From NCBI GenBank assembly GCA_029379385.1, contig CM055614.1:20999994-21063993 (forward strand): 64,000 nt of DNA, written 5' to 3'. The notes beneath the pieces were generated by a model. The model was given only the letters and a program-made list of their open reading frames with translations, was not told where the DNA came from and searched no databases. The translations under genes and the position numbers were made by a program. Positions 58,340 through 64,000 of this stretch are shown here, piece by piece. The stretch's first letter is position 1. Each line of letters starts with the position of its first letter. Origin of the DNA: Quillaja saponaria (taxonomy: Eukaryota > Streptophyta > Magnoliopsida > Fabales > Quillajaceae).

Positions 58340-61300
58340 TTTTGCTTAGTGTGACACTGAGTATAAACTAAGAAAATTAAATTAAATAAGTTTAAATATA
58401 TAAATATACATAATTATATATTAAGAATAAACAACACCATACAATTTATCTTGACTTTGACTTTTGCCCTATTCCTTTTGTATTTTATTTTTTCCTTTTC
58501 TTTCTTTTGATGGACTGAATTCCTTAGTCCTCATTTTCTTCCACCACCATTAGCTTCTCTTTTCCCCTGTTTTCGTCCTCTCTGGTTGTCCATGTGAAAT
58601 CTTGTTGGTAGCTCGTTTTGATTCCTTATAAAGCAAGTGAATCGCTTCGTTCCTCTGTCATTGGTCTGCTCTCCTTAAACTTTGAAGCTTCACTTTGTTG
58701 CAGCCATGGAGTTGCCTTAAATAATTTTTTTTCTAGTAGCTCCCTTGCTGGCCGTGAGGTGGGTTGTGGGATAAATTATGGTCTTGTAATAGATGTAAAT
58801 AGCTTCCTTTTCCTTCTTTCAAAGTTTTGGCAACCAAGTCCTTGTAATAATTTCCTTCCTCCTTTGGCTAACCAGCTATGGCTAAACTTAGGAGGAGTTC
58901 AAGGCAGCTAGCAACAACCTTGGTGCAGGTCCAGCCATGAGTCTAGTGGAGAAGGCAGCCACAGTCTCAGTTTTAGGGCAACCTTCTTGTAGCAGTCCCT
59001 GTTCTGGCCTTAACAGCTCCCTTCCTCAGCTGTGTGGTGCTGTAATTGTATTGACTGCTCTTAGCAACAGGCAACAAAGAAGGAATCCTTTAACAAAAAC
59101 TTAGTTTAAGGTTTAGGTAGTGTAATCTATTCTTGCTCTTAAGAGTTCTTTAGCTTATTAGCTTTAAGTGTAAGAATTCTTGTTAATCAATGTTCTAGTT
59201 GAGGGATTCGGTGAATTTAAAGAAAAGGTTATCAGCAAAGGGTAAAGGAAATAATGGTTAAATGACTATTGGAAAAGGAAAGCTTGGAGCTTAATTATAT
59301 CAATGATGAAAGTGTATAGCTCAAGTTCTTGATTAACTTTAAGTGATGGGTTTAACTTAATTTCAATGTTTGGAATGTAAATAAAATGAGAATTGATATG
59401 AACTGTATGGATTCTTGTGGGCTAGTATATATATGTATTCACACAAATCAATGAAAGGAATTTATGCACTTAAGATGCTTGATAAAATTTCTACAAGAAA
59501 GTTGTTATAACATAATAAGTAAAACTTGGTATATTTGATTCTTTGTGTTTAGTTGTTGTTTAAATTTGAATAAAAGTTCATGAACAAGAGTAAAGAATTG
59601 TTAGTTAATGTTGTGATTTAAGGATTTAATAAAACTAAGTAGTAAATATGAACAAAGGGTGGTTAGTTGTGGGTAAAGTGTTGAAAATAGAAATTAAATG
59701 ATTATGAAAAAGAAGTATGGTCAGATTTCATGGGTTAGAAAAATCTTGTATTTAAGGTATTTTATGGACTAAATTAGTTCAGGAGTTCTAAAAAAAAGTA
59801 TAGCTTATGGTCTTAGGATGATATATGAAAAGTTTTGTAACCTAATTAGGTGTATATTTAAAGTTAGAGTTGTTGGATTGCATCTGGGTTTGTGCTAGAT
59901 TTTAGGTGAGCTTCAGTCAATCCTGAAGACTTTGTCGGGGGTTTTAGTTTGAATTAGCTTAGGAATTCTAAATAATAATTGTTCCTAACATATTAAAAGA
60001 CAATTTTAGAGCTTTTCAGGTTTTTATTTCATGTTATGTGTATTGTAGAGGTGTTGGAAGTCATTGTTGTGATTTTTGATTCCTAACTATACATGTTTTG
60101 ATGCAGCTTGTTTTGGAGGATCTTAAAGGATGAATTAGGAGTAGGGCGCTGAAGAGAAATTGTTCCTAATATCTTTATAAACTATAATGAAAAGTTTCAT
60201 AATTTAATTCTCAAGTATGAGAATTTTATAAGCACTGGAATCAAATTCTGACAACCAGAAATTGTATGTGTCATGTTTCTGTTCATGTGGGTTTTGAATG
60301 GGTTCAAGACTAAATTTAGGAGAATTTTTTAAATAATAAAGATAGCTAACTCTATGGAGATAATGCTTGGACTTGGTTTTGTTGAATAAGTTGGGATCAA
60401 GCATATTTTCAATAGTTATGAAAATACCTAAAAATGGTAAATTTTAAATAAATGCAAACTTAGTATCTATAGATTTTTATAATTAAAAGATTATAACCTG
60501 TAAAAATGAAAAACTAAGTAATAATTGAAAATTTTAATTATAGTTTCGGAAAGTGTTATTGGGCTAACAACGTGAGTGAACGCAAAAGGAAGTGACAAGA
60601 AAGATCGGTAAATGATGAATGGATAATATATTATTGGGTTGCTGGATTAATATGTGCAATTGTTATGTATATTTTGAATAAAGGTGTTTATATTAAGGTA
60701 AATAAGAATGTGTAGTGTTATAGTTGAATTATTTGAATTATGCTTTACATGTAATCTTATTTTTGTTTGATAAGAGCCAATAAAAATGAAATTTTATCGG
60801 AAATAATTTATATTTCTGAAATAGAATCCCAGTGAACCTAAGTTACTTTGATTTGATACTTGATTTAAAATGTTTAAGTAATCAGCCCCGGTGGGATTGA
60901 TATATATGGAGAATATATTTAGTGTGCTTCACAAAAACTATAAGTGGAAAGATATATAGTATGTGGGTGATGAATTACTCTATAAGTCCTTTGTGCACTT
61001 TGAGTATTCTGATTGGTTTGATTTGATTGTTTAATATATTATTTGAACTGTATTTATGTAAATTTTATGTTTTCCATATTTTGCGTACGTGTAACACTTA
61101 GTTGTTTCAAATTGAACTTATGTTGATATTAGCTAACTTACGTATCATATCTATGTATTAAGTGATGCTAGTACCCTTTGGATATATTTTTTCACTCATT
61201 GAGTTCGTGAGACCTACCATTCTCCTGTTGATGTGTTTTTTAGTAGCAGGATCTATGAACATCAATGACCGATATTGAGCTTGCCAAATAAAAGTTAAAG

Positions 61301-61551
61301 GATAAAAGTTTGTAGTCACATTAGGACTTTGGATATTTGATTTTGTGTTATGTAATAGTTTAGTTATTTGCTATTATGGTAAGAATTGAGCGGAGCTCAT
61401 TGTGTATATTGATATTGTGTAAACTGGTTGAATGCAACCAGAGATTATATGTTTATATTTTGGGCACGTTCTAGTTTACAGGAAACCATTGGTGAAATTT
61501 TTAGCAAATTGTTGTATATTTCAATAAAAAAATATTTGCAGTTAACTTTTG

Positions 61552-61582
<31 letters not shown>

Positions 61583-61705
61583 TCAATTTACTTTTATTCA
61601 TTGGTTTAGTCAAGAGTCTTATTTGTTTATTTATTTTGAAGTCAAGGTTACGAAAATTTAGTTATTCATTCCTCCAGCCAGTGATGCCTCCATGTGGGGT
61701 ATGAC
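58340..61705 (+). repeat. Repeat family copy 2 (most complete)
   Basis: Carries, in order, TTGACTTTGAC (58451), the pyrimidine-rich segment with CCTGTTTTCGTCC (58566), TAAAAGTTCATGAACAAGAG (59570), CAGATTTCATGGGTTAGAAA (59722), TTTGATAAGAGCCAATAAA (60776) and CAGCCCCGGTGGGATTG (60883). It ends with CACTCATTGAGTTCGTGA (61193) and GTGGGGTATGACA (61693-61705). The end TGACA is like an LTR 3' end. No ORF of note. Spacing to copy 1 is about 4.0-4.2 kb and to copy 3 about 2.9-3.9 kb by module. Confidence 0.6.
61551..61583. repeat. (GT)8 followed by poly-T
   Basis: A simple GT run of 16 bases running into 17-18 T within repeat copy 2. Confidence 0.85.
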
Positions 61706-61974
61706 ATATTCAAATTTTAGTTTATTCAAAATGAACTATTTTGTTTGAAACATACAATAATTTATTTTAAATAACTTTTACCATGTTACTGCTAATTTAT
61801 TTAATTGAAATAACCACTTAATTAATAAGTTAAATAGTACCTTCCAATTTTATTCCATTATAAGGATATTATAACCTTTTATAATTAATTTTTATTTATT
61901 AAAAAAAATGTAAACAAATTTTTTTTTAAAATAAAGTAAAATCAAATTCTTCATCTTTCTTATGCATATATCTC

Positions 61975-62220
61975 TTTCTGTTATAACTCGATAGTTTATC
62001 GTATGTTTTAGAATGTTAGTATATAACTTGTGTGACTAGGTGGATAAAATTTTACGCAAATTAGAAATAAAATAAATAAACATTTATATATGTGTGTGTG
62101 TGTAAATAGGAAATTAATGTTCACCATATCATTGGTTGACTTAAAACTTGAAATTAACATATGTAAATTTTATTGATGTGTGTAATATGTGTAAATAAAA
62201 ATAAAAACAAATATAATATA

Positions 62221-62265
<45 letters not shown>

Positions 62266-63774
62266 TCATATATATGTGTGTGTGTGTGTATGTATGTATA
62301 TCTCTAGAATAGATTACCATTACAAATCTTAAAGGTAAATTTTGACTATGACTTTATATATTATTATTAATTGCTTTTGTCTTTTTCCCACTTTCTTCCA
62401 CTGACTAGCTCATTTTTCCTCCCAATTTTTGCCTTCCCGTGCTCGATTTTAGGAGAGTATTTCTTCCTTAGTTATGAGCTCTTACAAGAAACCCTTCAAA
62501 TGTGTTATTTTGATGGCTGAATCTTGGAGTTTTTCAACCTTATCGAGACTCTATTACTTCCTCTTTCAAACTTAGGTTGTAGCAGCTTGTAAGGTGTCAA
62601 CAAGTCCTTCTTGTATTGTCCTGTTGGCTGTGTTCTTGTGTGGCTGAAAGGTATAAGTTGGTTTTACTTAGTAGTTGTGTTTACCTTAAAAGGGATATGT
62701 GTATAGTTGTGTAGGAGGATGTGTGCAACCATGGGTTAAAGTTAAACAACCAAGCTGTTGTCCCTTATTTTAGGACAGCAACTTGGTTGCTTACTTTCTC
62801 CTCTTAGCCGATTATGGGGCATAAAAAGGAAGAAGTTTTGTGGCTCTTTGTCATGGCAGCAAAGGGGTGAAAGTGCAGAAAAAAGTGTTGTGTCGTGAGT
62901 CTTATATGAGTTTAGGTGGTGATTTTCTAGTTTGGTGAATTAGTTGGAATTCAATTATGCTAAGTTTTATGCTTGTTATGGTATTAAAGGTTTAATCATG
63001 AGGAGTAGGAGAGTTTAAATCATGAACCAAGATCTAACAATAATGAATACATATAGGGTAGTTGTATGTAATTATTGAAATGAAGGTTTATAATTTATGT
63101 ATTAACATAGGAAAGTTAATAAATTAAGAGTTGGAATTTGAAACATAGTGACATTAGAAAGTTTAGTCTAAGTTTTTGATGAAAAATTGATAACTAGTTA
63201 CCTTGAATTTAATTTTGGTAATGAAATTAAAATTTATAAGTTAACTAAATTTCTTAATGTATGTATAAGCATATATATATATATATGTTCAATAAAATTT
63301 GAGACACCTTTAAGATATTCAATAAATGTTTCATAAGAATAAGTTTTCAAGTAATATGTTAAGTATACATATATGTAAGATTAAGGAATCGTAGAAGTAA
63401 CTATAAAATGATTACTTTAAATAATATATGAATTTATGATTTTCAGTTCCGAATTGTGTTAATAATATATCGACATCCTTCGCATCCTAGACAGAACGAC
63501 AAACCACATCCTTTAGCTTTATGAGTGAATTACGTATTCTTTGGTTACTAGATAAAAATGTTTGATTGTTTATGTGTGTATTTGAATTATTTAAATTGTG
63601 CTTAATATATGACTTTATTTGTGTTTGATAAGGGCCAATAAAGTGAATTTTTCTCCAAAATAGATTTTACTTCTGAAATAGAATCCGGGTGCACATAAGA
63701 TATTTTGATTTAATAAATGATTTGAAATGCTTGAGTACTCAGCCTTACTGGGATGAATATGTACGGAGGATATA
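61975..63774 (+). repeat. Repeat family copy 3, interrupted at its right
   Basis: Starts GTTATAACTCGATAG (about 61980), has TTTTGACTATGAC (62340), TTTGATAAGGGCCAATAAA (63624) and CAGCCTTACTGGGATGAATA (63740), then is cut at 63775 by TGTCACACC. Copies 2 and 3 agree on both sides of these landmarks with many substitutions. Confidence 0.6.
62224..62305. repeat. (TA)n and (TG)n microsatellites
   Basis: An uninterrupted AT run of about 38 bases at 62224-62262, then TGTATTCATA, then (TG)n and (TATG)n at 62274-62300. Likely polymorphic. Another (TG)n run lies at about 62091-62103. Confidence 0.9.
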
Positions 63775-64000
63775 TGTCACACCTCTCACGAAGATATAAC
63801 TGGCTGGAGAATTGATAACCAAACTTCTGTAACCCTGACTTTACCATAACTGAATACATACGATCCTTAACTAAACCAATACATAAAAATAAATTTTATA
63901 AAACAAAAGTTAGCTGTAAAAGTTTGTTTACTGAAATAAATAACAATTTTCCAAAAATTTCAACATATGTCCCTTGCAATATAGGACATGTCTCAAAATA
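63775..64000 (+). mobile_element. Probable start of an LTR element, running off the window
   Basis: TGTCACACCTCTCACGAAG replaces the sequence expected in repeat copy 3. TGTCACACC is a common plant LTR 5' border, and the inverse GGTGTGACA is a common 3' border. Only 226 bp are visible and there is no second LTR, so orientation and class are unproven. Confidence 0.4.

Noticed and set aside
1..64000. tRNA, rRNA, microRNA hairpin or gene-cluster features
   Set aside because: No cloverleaf with a matching anticodon stem, no rRNA core sequence and no co-directional biosynthetic genes were seen by eye.

Overview
The window is AT-rich nuclear DNA of a flowering plant, probably a eudicot. It has one spliced gene with plant-type introns, and almost everything else is layered transposable-element debris: Ty1/copia and Ty3/gypsy LTR elements, an RTE-type LINE, two CACTA (En/Spm) DNA transposons, a MULE fragment, non-autonomous hAT-like and PIF/Harbinger-like elements and a Helitron end. 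No bacterial, plastid or mitochondrial gene order, rRNA, tRNA or CRISPR array was seen.

Layout. 1-864: broken MULE transposase N-terminus (-). 900-3080: AT-rich DNA with two tandem arrays. 3302-3891: frameshifted gene fragment of unknown family (+). 4188-8570: copia-1 (-), a nearly complete insertion with a perfect 5-bp target duplication and an intact RT active site. 8576-12250: no certain gene, with an LTR-retroelement remnant near 11300-12200. 12253-20895: CACTA-1 (+), decayed and missing its right terminus. 20896-24030: copia-2 (+), hit by a 580-bp hAT-like element and carrying a 228-bp inverted segment in its RNase H region. 24140-28595: the only convincing intact host gene, an aminoacylase-1-like M20 metallopeptidase in five exons. 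28960-33930: gypsy remnant (-), split by a tandem MITE pair and by a further 1.1-kb insert. 34504-47088: RTE LINE (-) carrying CACTA-2 (34685-44111, -). 47100-50870: AT-rich DNA with one tandem array and one orphan ORF. From 50873 rightward: a Helitron 3' end, several exon-like islands on the minus strand, and three direct copies of a non-coding repeat family starting near 54040, 58440 and 62000. The third copy is cut near the right edge by what looks like another LTR element.

Relations. The insertion order can be read directly. CACTA-2 entered the LINE; the MITE pair entered the gypsy integrase; the hAT-like element entered copia-2; copia-1 landed about 300 bp past the orphan gene fragment. 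The youngest-looking coding element is copia-1. The gypsy, LINE and copia-2 reverse transcriptases have all lost their catalytic aspartate motif. The aminoacylase gene begins only about 110 bp after the copia-2 LTR remnant, so its promoter may include retroelement DNA.

I did not find a new defence or biosynthetic system. The least explained items are the spliced-exon-like islands at 51386-57710 (-), the three-copy repeat family at 54-64 kb, and the short-inverted-repeat-bounded inversion in copia-2.
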